From positions 4,538-68,537 of the forward strand of contig NHBW01000012.1 of assembly GCA_002172915.1 (NCBI GenBank): 64,000 nucleotides of DNA. Direction: 5' to 3'. Position numbers and translations under genes: made by a program. Below the pieces are notes generated by a model. That model made no database searches. It was not told the origin of the DNA and saw nothing but the letters and a program-made list of their open reading frames with translations. Origin of the DNA: Hyphomonas sp. TMED17. Lineage in GTDB: Bacteria; Pseudomonadota; Alphaproteobacteria; Caulobacterales; Hyphomonadaceae. Positions 47,259 to 56,994 of this stretch are shown here, piece after piece; position 1 is the stretch's first letter; every line of letters starts with the position of its first letter.

Positions 47259-48209
47259 ATGAGTATTTTAGTGCCATATCTTTCCGACGCTATGGTCCGG
47301 GTAACCGAACTTGCTGCGATTGCCGCCGAAAGGCTGGCCGGCCGGGGTGACGAGAAAGCTGCCGATGCGGCCGCCGTCGATGCGATGCGTCAGGCTTTTA
47401 ACAATATTGACTTTAAAGGGCGTGTTGTGATTGGCGAAGGCGAGCGCGATGAAGCCCCTATGCTGTATATTGGCGAGGAAGTTGGCACCGGGCTTGGCCC
47501 CGAGGTTGATATCGCACTGGATCCGCTCGAAGGAACCACGCTGACCGCCAAGGCGATGGAAAATGCTCTCGCAGTCTTGGCGATTTCTCCGCGTGGCGGC
47601 TTGTTGCATGCGCCAGATACATACATGGATAAAATAGCCGTCGGACCCGGCTTGCCGGCCAACACCATCGATCTTGATGCGACAGCGGCCGAAAATGTCG
47701 TCGAAATTGCGAAGGCAAAAGGCGTTGGAGTCAGTGAAATCACCGCCTGCGTCCTCGACCGGCCGCGTCATATGGAGATTATCGAAAGCCTGAGATCGGC
47801 TGGAGCGCGGATTTCACTGATATCGGACGGCGACGTCGCAGGGGTGATTAACACTACCAATCCTCAGACAGGCATTGATCTTTATATTGGCCAGGGCGGT
47901 GCGCCTGAAGGCGTGCTTGCGGCCGCGGCGTTGAAATGCGTTGGCGGGCAAATGCAGGGACGTTTGCGGTTTCGCAATGATGATGAACGCAAGCGGGCAG
48001 AGCGGGTTGGTATAACCGATTATAATAAGAAGTATGATCTGTCCGAGCTGGCTTCTAGCGAGACCGTTTTTTGCGCGACAGGCGTGACGAAAGGCTGTCT
48101 GGTTGATGGCGTCATGCGTAGCAATGGAAGGGTCGAGACCGACACGTTGATTATGAGCTCTGCGGACCGGATGATCCGGCGTATTCGTTCGTCTCACAGC
48201 ATTGAATGA
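47259..48209 (+). CDS. glpX: Fructose-1,6-bisphosphatase, class II
   Basis: Metal-dependent gluconeogenic phosphatase. 316 residues with the acidic metal-binding motifs GEGERDEAPMLYIGEEVG and ALDPLEGTTLTAKAMENALA. The ATG at 47259 is preceded by GAGGGAGCGAGA. The stop overlaps the recJ start by four bases. The hom-glpX-recJ order is common in alphaproteobacteria. Confidence 0.95.
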   Translation: MSILVPYLSDAMVRVTELAAIAAERLAGRGDEKAADAAAVDAMRQAFNNIDFKGRVVIGEGERDEAPMLYIGEEVGTGLGPEVDIALDPLEGTTLTAKAMENALAVLAISPRGGLLHAPDTYMDKIAVGPGLPANTIDLDATAAENVVEIAKAKGVGVSEITACVLDRPRHMEIIESLRSAGARISLISDGDVAGVINTTNPQTGIDLYIGQGGAPEGVLAAAALKCVGGQMQGRLRFRNDDERKRAERVGITDYNKKYDLSELASSETVFCATGVTKGCLVDGVMRSNGRVETDTLIMSSADRMIRRIRSSHSIE

Positions 48210-50002
48210 TATCAGATTCCCCGGATATCCTTTTTGAGAATAGCTTTTCGGGTCGCTACTGGACGATCGCGCCCCCCGATGAGGGAATTGTCCAGACCTT
48301 GGCCCACGCCGTGAATGGCAATGATCTGTTGGCACGGCTGCTGGCGGGACGGCGAATCGCGGCAGATGATGTCGAGGTGTTTTTAAAGCCGACGCTGAAA
48401 CAGCTGTTTCCGGACCCGTCCACATTTAAGGATATGGATCTGGCCGCCGGTTTGATTCTCGATGCCCTGATCTCCGGGACCGCGGTAACAGTTTTCGCCG
48501 ATTATGATGTCGATGGCGGCACAAGTTCGGCGATTTTGACGCGATATTTTCAAGCCTGGGAGCGAGAATTAGGACTTTATGTTCCGAACCGCTTGACCGA
48601 AGGCTATGGCCCGAGTCCGGCCGCGTTTCGTGCCCTTAAGGCGGGCGGCGCGGAGCTGGTTATTACCGTAGATTGCGGTGCGGCCGCCAGTGATGCCTTG
48701 CAGACTGCCGACGAGATCGGTTTGCCGGTGATTGTCGTTGACCATCATTTAATGGGGACCGAAATGCCGCCGGCGGCCGCGCTGGTTAATCCCAACCGTC
48801 CCGATGATACCTCGGGGCAGGGCCATTTAGCGGCTGCCGGTGTTGTCTTTGTTCTCGTTGCGGCTGTGAATCGTGAGGCCCGTCGCAGAGGCGTTCAGCC
48901 AAAAGGCGGCTTGCCGGATATAATGCAATGGCTCGACCTCTGCGCTTTGGGCACATTATGCGATATGTCGCCATTAACCGGGGTCAACCGGGCTTTTGTC
49001 CGGCAGGGGTTGAAAGTTCTGTCGCGCGGCCATGGCACGGGTCTGCGCGCGCTCGGCGATGTCGCCGGTCTTGGTGTAATCGATAGCGTCTATCATGCGA
49101 CTTTCGTTCTGGGGCCAAGATTGAATGCCGGAGGCCGAATCGGTGACCCCTGGCTGGCAGCCCGATTACTGGCAACCGATGACCGCGCCGAGGCCGTGGC
49201 GCTTTCGGAGCGGCTGCATGCCCTGAACGAGGAAAGAAAAGATGTCGAGCGTCACATTCTCGAACAGGCAAATGTGCAGGCTGAGCAGATATTGGCAAAA
49301 TCACCTGAAAGCGGAATTTTGATCGTTGCTGGCGAAGGCTGGCATCCCGGGATTATCGGAATTGTGGCGGGCCGTCTAAAGGATCGTTTTCACCTGCCAA
49401 CAATTGCAATTGGCTGGGGGCAGGCGTTAGGGCCGGTCGCAAAAGGATCGGCAAGGTCTGTCGGTGGGGTCAATATTGGCGATGCGATTGCAGAGGCCGC
49501 GCGTAAGGGGGTTATTCTTTCTGGAGGCGGACACGCCATGGCGGGTGGGCTTAGCCTGAACCCTGAAGACCTCGACAATTTGAAAACGTGGATGGCGACC
49601 CATCTTGCCGACTTTCACGCTGCACGACATGCCGCGCGTGGACTGGCAGTTGATGCGACTCTAAGCATCGGTGCAATCTCAACTGAGCTGTTTGACGGGA
49701 TCGAATCGCTTGGTCCATTCGGGCAGGCGGCGCCCGAGCCCGTTTTCGTCCTGCGCGATGTTCTGATTAGTGACGCCCGCAGAATTGGTGAGAATCATCT
49801 CAAGATGACAGTTGAGGATGAACAGGGGCGAATAGAGGCCCTGGCGTGGCGATGTGTCGGAACTCCGCTGGGCGATGGTCTGATAAAACGCGGGCGTGTG
49901 CATCTCGCCGGACGCCTGAAAGCGCAGGAATGGCGGGGAAAACGACGGCTGCAGTTTGAAGTCATGGATGCTTTGTCTGCAGGGGCAGGTGCAAAAAAAT
50001 AA
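48206..50002 (+). CDS. recJ: Single-stranded-DNA exonuclease RecJ
   Basis: 5' to 3' ssDNA exonuclease of recombination and mismatch repair. 598 residues. The DHH phosphoesterase motifs are VFADYDVDGGTSSAILTRYF and VIVVDHHLMG; DHHA1 follows with LGPRLNAGGRIGDP and the later SGGGHAMAGGLSL. A C-terminal OB-fold region (RRIGENHLKMTVEDEQGRIE) completes it. Translation is coupled to glpX by an ATGA overlap. Confidence 0.95.
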   Translation: MISDSPDILFENSFSGRYWTIAPPDEGIVQTLAHAVNGNDLLARLLAGRRIAADDVEVFLKPTLKQLFPDPSTFKDMDLAAGLILDALISGTAVTVFADYDVDGGTSSAILTRYFQAWERELGLYVPNRLTEGYGPSPAAFRALKAGGAELVITVDCGAAASDALQTADEIGLPVIVVDHHLMGTEMPPAAALVNPNRPDDTSGQGHLAAAGVVFVLVAAVNREARRRGVQPKGGLPDIMQWLDLCALGTLCDMSPLTGVNRAFVRQGLKVLSRGHGTGLRALGDVAGLGVIDSVYHATFVLGPRLNAGGRIGDPWLAARLLATDDRAEAVALSERLHALNEERKDVERHILEQANVQAEQILAKSPESGILIVAGEGWHPGIIGIVAGRLKDRFHLPTIAIGWGQALGPVAKGSARSVGGVNIGDAIAEAARKGVILSGGGHAMAGGLSLNPEDLDNLKTWMATHLADFHAARHAARGLAVDATLSIGAISTELFDGIESLGPFGQAAPEPVFVLRDVLISDARRIGENHLKMTVEDEQGRIEALAWRCVGTPLGDGLIKRGRVHLAGRLKAQEWRGKRRLQFEVMDALSAGAGAKK

Positions 50003-50067
50003 GCTGGATGTGCAATCTTGCTTGCATCACCTGAACTGCGCCGCTATATCGCCGTTTCGAACGGTGC

Positions 50068-50142
50068 GCTCCCTTCGTCTATCGGTTAGGACGCCAGGTT
50101 TTCAACCTGGAAAGAGGGGTTCGATTCCCCTAGGGAGTGCCA
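50068..50142 (+). tRNA. tRNA-Glu (UUC)
   Basis: 75 bases including encoded CCA. Acceptor arm GCTCCCT/AGGGAGT, anticodon stem CCAGG/CCTGG with loop TTTTCAA (anticodon TTC), T arm GGGGTTCGATTCCCC. Confidence 0.97.
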
Positions 50143-50322
50143 TTCGTTTTTCACTTTCGATTCCGTCTTTCCGGTTGTGCTGTAGACGGCTAAATGCCGC
50201 GGTTTTTATGGCATTGGCCCGATGTCAGCGTTCTGGCCTATGTGTCGAGTCGCGGGTTTGAAATCAGGCTGGCCCGGATTTGATCAATTGCGGAAAGTGC
50301 CTGTCCATTCTAGACTGAGCGC

Positions 50323-50796
50323 ATGCAAAATTTATTCAGAACTATTTTCATTTTTATTTGCGTTTCGAGCAGTATGTTTGCGGCCGCCGATCCGATGCGC
50401 GTCGAGACAGTAAAAATTATAACTGCAGAGGCGGAACATCGCTTTTTGGTCGAGGTCGCCGATGACCCCGAAGAGCTTGGCTATGGACTGATGCATCGCG
50501 AGCATCTTGATGATGATAAGGGCATGTTGTTTGACTTTGGCAGGCTTTACACGCCGCGCATGTATATGAAGAATACGCTGATCTCGCTGGATATGCTGTT
50601 TATTGACCCCGACGGGACTATTCAGATGATTGCGCGCAATACGGTGCCGGGGTCATTGCGGCAAATTTCACCGCCGACGCCGGTTCTTGCCGTGCTCGAA
50701 GTGAATGCAGGGCTGACGGCCGCTCTTGATATTCAGGCTGGTGACCGCGTTTCGCATGCGCTGTTTTCGACAGAGGTTTCTGCTGCGTCGGAATGA
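50323..50796 (+). CDS. DUF192 family exported protein
   Basis: 157 residues. A hydrophobic N-terminus (FRTIFIFICVSSSMFAAA) is a signal peptide or anchor. The DUF192 domain follows: AEHRFLVEVADDPEELGYGL, MHREHLDDDKGMLFDFG, MYMKNTLISLDMLFIDPDG and VLEVNAGLTAALDIQAGD. The family is widespread and of unknown function. Its stop overlaps the thioesterase gene by four bases, so the two are made together. Confidence 0.85.
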   Translation: MQNLFRTIFIFICVSSSMFAAADPMRVETVKIITAEAEHRFLVEVADDPEELGYGLMHREHLDDDKGMLFDFGRLYTPRMYMKNTLISLDMLFIDPDGTIQMIARNTVPGSLRQISPPTPVLAVLEVNAGLTAALDIQAGDRVSHALFSTEVSAASE

Positions 50797-51230
50797 GACT
50801 CCAAGACCTGCCTGATAATTTGACGATACCTGACGGGTTCGCGCTCACAAGCTCTCGCGGTCTGTTCACAAATCATAATGGGCCAGTATTTGCGGCAACT
50901 GCGCCTGATGACTTGCGAAGCGGCATGTTTGTTCTGGACCGGCATTGTAATGGCATGGGCTTTTTGCATGGTGGAATGGCCAGTGCGTTTGCCGACCGAG
51001 CCCTGGCTGTTGCGGTCTGGGATGCGACTAAAGCGCCCTCTGTGACATTGAAACTAAGTTTGCATTTCTATGACACTGTCCCTTTACACAGCTGGATTGA
51101 GGCAGTTCCAGAGGTTTATTCGGCTACAAATGGGGTTGTTCAGCTCGGGGCCGAGATCCTGATTGATGGGGCTGTTCGGGTGGCGCGGGCGGATGCAACC
51201 TTCAGAACTGTCAGTCGAACGAAGAAATAG
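50793..51230 (+). CDS. PaaI-type hotdog thioesterase
   Basis: 145-residue hotdog-fold protein, probably hydrolysing an acyl-CoA. The region NGMGFLHGGMASAFADRALA carries the HGG motif of PaaI-like enzymes, followed by the strand VTLKLSLHFYDTVPLHSWIE. Substrate is unknown. Coupled to the DUF192 gene by ATGA overlap. Confidence 0.8.
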   Translation: MRLQDLPDNLTIPDGFALTSSRGLFTNHNGPVFAATAPDDLRSGMFVLDRHCNGMGFLHGGMASAFADRALAVAVWDATKAPSVTLKLSLHFYDTVPLHSWIEAVPEVYSATNGVVQLGAEILIDGAVRVARADATFRTVSRTKK

Positions 51231-51267
51231 ACTTGAAAGCCCAGAATCCGGCTGTATACCGGGACGC

Positions 51268-51344
<77 letters not shown>

Positions 51345-51411
51345 TTTTTTTGAGACCGCGCCTGTCCGTCACAAATCATCGGAAGGTTTGCGGACTTTGA
51401 AGGTGTCGAGC

Positions 51412-51717
51412 ATGGATGCGAAAATTTATAAACCCGTAAAAACTGCGATGCAGTCCGGTCTTGCCGGTACGCGCGAATGGGTTTTGGAATTCGTCTCAAA
51501 CGCCACACGGTCAAGTGATCCGCTAATGGGCTGGACAAGTATCAATGATACGACTGGCCAGGTTCTGTTGCATTTCGAAACCCGTGAAGAAGCGATTGGC
51601 TACGCTAAACGCGAAGGCCTTGTCTTTACAGTGGAAGAGCCGCGCCTGCGTCGCCGTTTGGTCAAATCCTATTCGGAAAACTTTTCGGCGGATCGCCGTC
51701 AACCGTGGACGCACTAG
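51412..51717 (+). CDS. ETC complex I subunit, NDUFS4-like
   Basis: 101 residues. The pattern DAKIYKPVKTAMQSGLAGTR, then WVLEFVSNATRSSDPLMGWT and FETREEAIGYAKREGLVFTV, matches the family of the mitochondrial accessory subunit NDUFS4, shared by alphaproteobacterial complex I. The ATG at 51412 begins the conserved region; the frame extends upstream through tRNA-Pro without similarity. It lies between two tRNA genes, 11 kb from the nuo genes in this window, so it is encoded apart from the main complex I operon. Confidence 0.88.
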   Translation: MDAKIYKPVKTAMQSGLAGTREWVLEFVSNATRSSDPLMGWTSINDTTGQVLLHFETREEAIGYAKREGLVFTVEEPRLRRRLVKSYSENFSADRRQPWTH

Positions 51718-51822
51718 ACCAGGCCGGATTGACGCGATTATTTCTCGACTGTGATGCTGGCATCATCGTTACAGAAAAAACCACTTTAAAAAAATTGGTA
51801 AGTCAATTAGTGCCCCCCGAGG

Positions 51823-51899
51823 GGCCCCTTAGCTCAGCTGGATAGAGCACCCGCCTTCTAAGCGGACGGTCGCAGGTTCGAATCCTGCAGGGGTCGCCA
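51823..51899 (+). tRNA. tRNA-Arg (UCU)
   Basis: 77 bases including CCA. Acceptor GGCCCCT/AGGGGTC, anticodon stem CCGC/GCGG with loop CTTCTAA (anticodon TCT), T arm with GTTCGAATC. Confidence 0.96.
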
Positions 51900-51971
51900 C
51901 CGGCATTATTCTCGCTTGCTGCTAGTGGGTCACCGGTATCGACTGACAATCTGATGACTTCTGCCAGCGGA

Positions 51972-52343
51972 CTAGAGATCGAATTTGCGTCGACGTGTAT
52001 TTGTCAGGAAGCCGAGCGCGTCAGGAACCCCTGACAGGCTCGCGAGAATCGCTATGAATGCCAAGGCTCCGACGACATAAGCCGCAGGTTGAGGCCACTG
52101 GGTTACGGTAAACCAAGTGAATGCCCCGCTCAGAGTCGGTCCAACAATCAGCACGATCAGAGCCTTAAGTATTTGCCAGAAAGAACGTTGCAGTTTCGCC
52201 TCGCCTGCGCCGTACATTGCGGGGCTGACCCCAAGGCCGTCGAGTACGCTGTCGCTATCCGATCCAGAGAGATCATTGATGCGGTCTTTGTTCCCTATAA
52301 TCAGATCAATGTTTTCATCGTGCTTGCTTGTATCATTGCCCAT
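51972..52343 (-). CDS. Small two-helix membrane protein, unknown function
   Basis: 123 residues. A polar, Asp/Ser-rich N-terminal half (about 1-50) is followed by two membrane helices (ALIVLIVGPTLSGAFTWFTV; AAYVVGALAFIAILASLSGV) and a short basic tail (TNTRRRKF). No known domain is recognised. It stands alone on the minus strand between tRNA-Arg and the TonB receptor. The coding likelihood rests on frame length, membrane pattern and ATG position only. Confidence 0.5.
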   Translation of the reverse strand: MGNDTSKHDENIDLIIGNKDRINDLSGSDSDSVLDGLGVSPAMYGAGEAKLQRSFWQILKALIVLIVGPTLSGAFTWFTVTQWPQPAAYVVGALAFIAILASLSGVPDALGFLTNTRRRKFDL

Positions 52344-52717
52344 AGATTTTGCGTATCCTCACGATCACTTGCAGGCTTCGGACTTCGTCAACACAGTCTT
52401 GTTCAGGAAGCGCAGCGCCCGACAGTCGAAATTTTCCGGTCAGTTTAGGTTATCGCGACATTCTGTCGATACTTTTATGCGATTTTGTTAGCGGATGTCG
52501 TGTCGTGAGGCCTGGTTTGAAGTACCGGCGTAGCACAATCTGGCCGTAGACGTTCTTCGAGCGCGAAAAACAGCCTATCAGGCGCCGAATTGGCGGAAAA
52601 TGAGTGTTGCGTTTGTGTCACTTGGCTGGAGATAATTGGTTGATCGTGAATATTGCCAATTCTTAAGTGTCTATTGGCGCTACCCTCTTAGCCAATCAAC
52701 CTAACCAGGAGAGATTT
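52344..52717. other. Upstream region of the TonB-dependent receptor gene
   Basis: About 375 bases without a gene. Near its 3' end, AATTGG (52634-52639) and CCAATT (52656-52661) form an inverted repeat with a 16-base spacer, 57 bases before the receptor ATG. This could be a regulator site; no clear promoter is assigned. Confidence 0.4.
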
Positions 52718-55444
52718 ATGAAACGGCATTTAATGATGGGCGCAGCCCTATCGATGATGGTCACTGGCTTTGCGGCCGCACCAGCCATAGCTCAAGAAGA
52801 TACAGAGGCGGTTCAAGAGACCGTTATTATTACCGGTACGCGGCGCGGCGCGCGTTCAGCGGCTGACACACCGGCTCCCGTCGATGTCGTGTCCGGCGCA
52901 GAATTGCTGAATCAGGGCGATAGCGATCTTTCGAATATCATCCGCACATCGGTTCCATCTTATAACGTGAATACACAGCCGATTTCAGATGCGGCGACAC
53001 TTATCCGTCCGGCAAACCTGCGTGGTCTGTCGCCTGATAATACGCTCGTTCTGGTAAACGGAAAGCGTATGCACCGTGCTGCGGTTATTGCCTTCCTCGG
53101 CGGTGGCCTGTCTGACGGTTCGCAAGGCCCAGATATTTCGACCATTCCAGCAATCGCGCTGAAGCAGGTTGAAGTTCTGCGTGATGGCGCGTCTTCACAG
53201 TATGGTTCGGATGCGATTGCCGGCGTTATCAACTTCATTCTGAAGGATGATGCAGAAGGTGGTCAGATCGACGTCAAAATGGGTGAGACCTATGAAGGCG
53301 ACGGCGACTTTTATCAGGTTGCAGCCAATGTCGGTCTCCGTATCAATGATACAGGCTTCTTGAATCTTTCAGCCGAGTATCAGGAAACTGACGCAACAGT
53401 TCGTTCGGTTCAGCGCGGCGACGCCCTGTCACTGATCGCAGCCGGCAACAGTGCGGTTGAAGATCCAGCTCAGATCTGGGGTCAGCCAAACGTCAATGGC
53501 GATCTTAAGCTGTATGCTAATTTCGGCATGGATTTGAATGAAAAAACCGAACTGTATGCGTTTGCAAACTATGCCGAGCGTCAGACAGAAGGTGGCTTCT
53601 TCTTCCGGAACCCAACCAATCGCGGCGCGGTTTATGCTGGTCCAACAGTAGATCCGGCCACAGGTCTGCCACTGGCTGCTGCCGATGGCGGTGTTGACTC
53701 GGTTCTGGTCGGTGATCTGTCTGTCAACGATGCAGGTGACTGTATTGCAGGGATCCCATTGCCAAATGGTCAAAATGGTCTGCCTGATGCAGCATTCGCT
53801 GCGGCGGTTGCGGCCGATGATAACTGCTTCTCCTTCATCGAGCTTGAGCCAGGCGGTTTCACCCCACGTTTTGGTGGTGACCTGGAAGACAAGTCGGTTG
53901 CGCTCGGTATGCGCGGTGAGATCGACTTCGGAACTGGCCTTCTGTATGATGTCAGCTATCGCTATGGTGAAAATCAGATCGATTTCTTCATCAACAACAC
54001 AATCAACGCCTCTTTGGGCCCGGATACACCACGTAACTTCAACCCGGGTGGATATGGCCAGATCGAGAACGTCTTCAATCTTGACTTCAGCTATGGTTTG
54101 GCTGTCGACGGATTTGCCTCTGACCTGAACGTCGCGTTCGGTTACGAGTATCGTGAAGAGCAGTTCGAAGTTCGTGAAGGCGACGGCGCATCTTATCAGA
54201 TCGGTCCGCTTGCGGCACCAAGCTCAGCCTACCCAACCGGACAGGGCTTCTCGTCAAGCTCGAACGGCTTTGGCGGGTTTACACCAGGCAGTGCCGGCAA
54301 GAGCGATCAGTCAGCCAGCTCTTTCTATCTTGATCTGGAAGCAGACGTTAGCGATGCTCTGACCCTGCAGGGTGCGGTTCGTTACGAAGATTACGATTCG
54401 TTCGGATCTGACACGAACTATAAGCTCGGTGCATTGTATAAGGTGTCTGATGACTTCCTCATCCGTTCAACTTATTCAACCGGCTTCCACGTTCCAACCG
54501 CTGGTCAGGCCAATGTTGTTAACGTCACAACAGCGTTTGTGAACGGTGTTCTCAATGATGAAGGCACATTCCCACTGAACAGCGCAGCTGGTCAGGTCGT
54601 TGCTGACTATGTTGAAGCCCCAGGTGGTTTGACTGCAGGTGGTAACCCGCGTCCAACACTGGCACCGGAAGAGTCTGAAAACTTCACATTAGGTGTTGCC
54701 TTTGATGTCGCAGATATCAGCGTCACAGTCGATTATTTCAACATCAAATTGGAAGACCGTATTTCGCGGTCATCGCCAATTGACTTCCTGCCAGCCCTTG
54801 AGCTGCTTGCGTCGAACAATGGTTACACACTAACCAGCACGTCGACCTCGCAGGCAATTAACGAGCTCGGTAATGAAGGTATCGTGAACCCGGCTGATTT
54901 CGCCGGCGCGGAAGACCTGTCGGCCTTCGCGTTCTTTAACAACGCGTTCGACACAACAACCGAAGGTATCGATATTGTTGCAACAACCGGACTGGACTTC
55001 GTTCCTTACGGCAATACCGATCTCGCAGTCGCCTTTAACTGGACTGATACGATAGTAGATCGTGCCGATAGCACAATCACAGCTGGCCGGATCAAGGTTC
55101 TTGAAGAAGGTCTGCCATCGGTTCGTGGTTCAGCAACAGTTACCAATGTTTCCGGTGACTGGCGCTCACTGTTCCGTATGAACTATTATGGCGAAGGCTT
55201 CGAAGATCACCTCGATTCAAACCTCGCACTGCCAATCGATATCGATGCAGCTGTGACATTTGATGCTGAGTTTGGATATTCGGTTAATGATGGTCTGGAG
55301 TTGATTGCCGGTGCGCAAAACCTCTTCGACGAGTATCCGGATGAGAACCCGCACGCGGCAATTGTCGGTGCGAAGTATCCTGTCACGAACGCTTATGGCT
55401 TCAATGGCGGAACATACTACATCAAAGCGCGTTACACTTTCTAA
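52718..55444 (+). CDS. TonB-dependent outer-membrane receptor
   Basis: 908 residues. Signal peptide (MKRHLMMGAALSMMVTGFAA, cleavage near AIAQ), TonB-box-like ETVIITGTRR at the mature N-terminus, plug domain (LRGLSPDNTLVLVNGKRMHR; VEVLRDGASSQYGSDAIAGV), then a 22-strand barrel ending YIKARYTF with the terminal aromatic. It imports an unknown large or scarce substrate using TonB energy. This plug pattern belongs to a large alphaproteobacterial receptor group of mostly undefined substrates. AGGAGAG precedes the ATG at 52718. CCA and ACA codons look more frequent than in neighbouring genes, possibly high-expression bias or transfer. Confidence 0.93.
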   Translation: MKRHLMMGAALSMMVTGFAAAPAIAQEDTEAVQETVIITGTRRGARSAADTPAPVDVVSGAELLNQGDSDLSNIIRTSVPSYNVNTQPISDAATLIRPANLRGLSPDNTLVLVNGKRMHRAAVIAFLGGGLSDGSQGPDISTIPAIALKQVEVLRDGASSQYGSDAIAGVINFILKDDAEGGQIDVKMGETYEGDGDFYQVAANVGLRINDTGFLNLSAEYQETDATVRSVQRGDALSLIAAGNSAVEDPAQIWGQPNVNGDLKLYANFGMDLNEKTELYAFANYAERQTEGGFFFRNPTNRGAVYAGPTVDPATGLPLAAADGGVDSVLVGDLSVNDAGDCIAGIPLPNGQNGLPDAAFAAAVAADDNCFSFIELEPGGFTPRFGGDLEDKSVALGMRGEIDFGTGLLYDVSYRYGENQIDFFINNTINASLGPDTPRNFNPGGYGQIENVFNLDFSYGLAVDGFASDLNVAFGYEYREEQFEVREGDGASYQIGPLAAPSSAYPTGQGFSSSSNGFGGFTPGSAGKSDQSASSFYLDLEADVSDALTLQGAVRYEDYDSFGSDTNYKLGALYKVSDDFLIRSTYSTGFHVPTAGQANVVNVTTAFVNGVLNDEGTFPLNSAAGQVVADYVEAPGGLTAGGNPRPTLAPEESENFTLGVAFDVADISVTVDYFNIKLEDRISRSSPIDFLPALELLASNNGYTLTSTSTSQAINELGNEGIVNPADFAGAEDLSAFAFFNNAFDTTTEGIDIVATTGLDFVPYGNTDLAVAFNWTDTIVDRADSTITAGRIKVLEEGLPSVRGSATVTNVSGDWRSLFRMNYYGEGFEDHLDSNLALPIDIDAAVTFDAEFGYSVNDGLELIAGAQNLFDEYPDENPHAAIVGAKYPVTNAYGFNGGTYYIKARYTF

Positions 55445-55470
55445 GTCTAAAGCGTATTGAACCAATTGAA

Positions 55471-55499
55471 GGGTGCCTTCTCGGAGGCGCCCTTTTTTT
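55471..55499 (+). terminator. Rho-independent terminator after TonB receptor gene
   Basis: GGGTGCCTT pairs with GGAGGCGCCC (two G-U pairs) and is followed by seven T residues, 26 bases after the stop. Confidence 0.88.
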
Positions 55500-55580
55500 A
55501 TGCGTCGCCGCCATGTCCGCTTGCTATTCTGGTAAAGGCTTGTTTTGTTCCGTTTACCGGGTTGTGTAGGAGTATCGGAT

Positions 55581-56825
55581 ATGAAGATGCAGGCAAAAGG
55601 TCGCCAATGGCCGGACCTTCAGGGCGAAATGCTGGATCGCGGTCGTGACGATGCTAAATGGCGAGATGGCCGCACCGCCGTTTATGTTTTTAACGCGGGT
55701 GAAGACATCGCCGAAGTCCAACGGCAAGCCTATACTGCCTATATGTCAGAGAACGGCCTTGGCCCGGCGGCGTTTCCGTCGCTGGCACAAATGGAAAAAG
55801 AGGTCGTTGCAATGGGGCTCGGCCTTCTGCATGGGCCCGACGGGGCCGTTGGTGCGATGACATCAGGTGGCACAGATTCAATAACAATGGCGATCAAAGC
55901 AGCCAGAGATTATGCCCGCGCCGAAAGGGCAACTGATGCACAGGCAAATATTGTACTGCCGCGATCGGCTCACTTGGCGTTCGATAAGGCCTGCCATCTT
56001 ATGGATATTGAAGTGCGTCGCGTTCCATTACGGGATGACGGGAGTTTTCAAGCTGACGTTCCAGCAATGGCATTGGCTTGCGATCGGGACACGATCATGA
56101 TGGTCGGCTCGGCGCCAAATTTTCCGCACGGTATTATCGATCCGATCGAGGCGTTGAGTGCACATGCCGTCGCGTCGAATATCTGGTTGCATGTCGATGC
56201 CTGCGTCGGTGGCTATTTTGCGCCTTTTGCCCGTATCAATGGCGTGCCCGTGCCCGCTTTCGATTTTGAATTGCCGGGCGTGTCGTCAATCAGTGCGGAT
56301 CTTCATAAATATGGATATGCCGCAAAGGGCGCTTCAACCGTCCTGTTTCGCTCCGATGCGCTTTATCAACATATGCCATTCGATATGGCGCAATGGTCGG
56401 GAGCGCCAATGAAAACGCCCACTTTGGCAGGGACCCGGCCCGGAGGTGCGATATCGTCAGCTTGGGCAGTCATGAATTATCTGGGGGTTGAAGGGTATTG
56501 CCGGTTGCAGGTACAGGTTTGCGAGACGCGTGAGAAAGTCGCCCGCCGTGTCACTGAACTCGGCTTTGAGGTACTGGGTGATCCGATTCTAGGCCTGATT
56601 GCTTTTCGTCACCCCGAGCAACATGCCTATGCGATTTATGGCGAACTCTACAGACGCGGCTGGTTTACCTCCGTGACCAAGGAGCCGCCGAGCCTTCACT
56701 TGATGTTATCGCCGAAACACGCTGATTTTATTGATGAATATCTAGAAGATCTCGCGCTTTGTCTGGCGGCGGTCGCGTCTGGAAAGGCGTCTCCGGTGAA
56801 AACGTCTAGCCTCAGATACAGTTAA
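55581..56825 (+). CDS. PLP-dependent group II decarboxylase, sphingosine-phosphate-lyase-like
   Basis: 414 residues. The fold-type I PLP enzyme pattern is clear: GAMTSGGTDSITMAIKAARD, GSAPNFPHGIIDPIEALSAH, NIWLHVDACVGGYFAPF, and the Schiff-base lysine Lys243 in SADLHKYGYAAKGAS. These motifs resemble sphingosine-1-phosphate lyase and related decarboxylases rather than glutamate decarboxylase. A sphingolipid role would fit a Sphingomonadales-like host, but is only inference. The ATG at 55581 has TAGGAG upstream. It stands alone after the receptor's terminator. Confidence 0.8.
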   Translation: MKMQAKGRQWPDLQGEMLDRGRDDAKWRDGRTAVYVFNAGEDIAEVQRQAYTAYMSENGLGPAAFPSLAQMEKEVVAMGLGLLHGPDGAVGAMTSGGTDSITMAIKAARDYARAERATDAQANIVLPRSAHLAFDKACHLMDIEVRRVPLRDDGSFQADVPAMALACDRDTIMMVGSAPNFPHGIIDPIEALSAHAVASNIWLHVDACVGGYFAPFARINGVPVPAFDFELPGVSSISADLHKYGYAAKGASTVLFRSDALYQHMPFDMAQWSGAPMKTPTLAGTRPGGAISSAWAVMNYLGVEGYCRLQVQVCETREKVARRVTELGFEVLGDPILGLIAFRHPEQHAYAIYGELYRRGWFTSVTKEPPSLHLMLSPKHADFIDEYLEDLALCLAAVASGKASPVKTSSLRYS

Positions 56826-56919
56826 AATTTAACCTGACCAGACATCTTTCTGTAAAAAGCGATAATCGCCATTGGACAAGTCAGGGGAGGGGCGCTAATA
56901 CCACTCTTCCCCAAGGCCC

Positions 56920-56994
<75 letters not shown>

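Noticed and set aside
56820-56832. GTTAAAATTTAAC near-palindrome at the end of the PLP enzyme gene
   Set aside because: It overlaps the stop codon and is short and A/T rich; no promoter or gene start is close enough to make it an operator.
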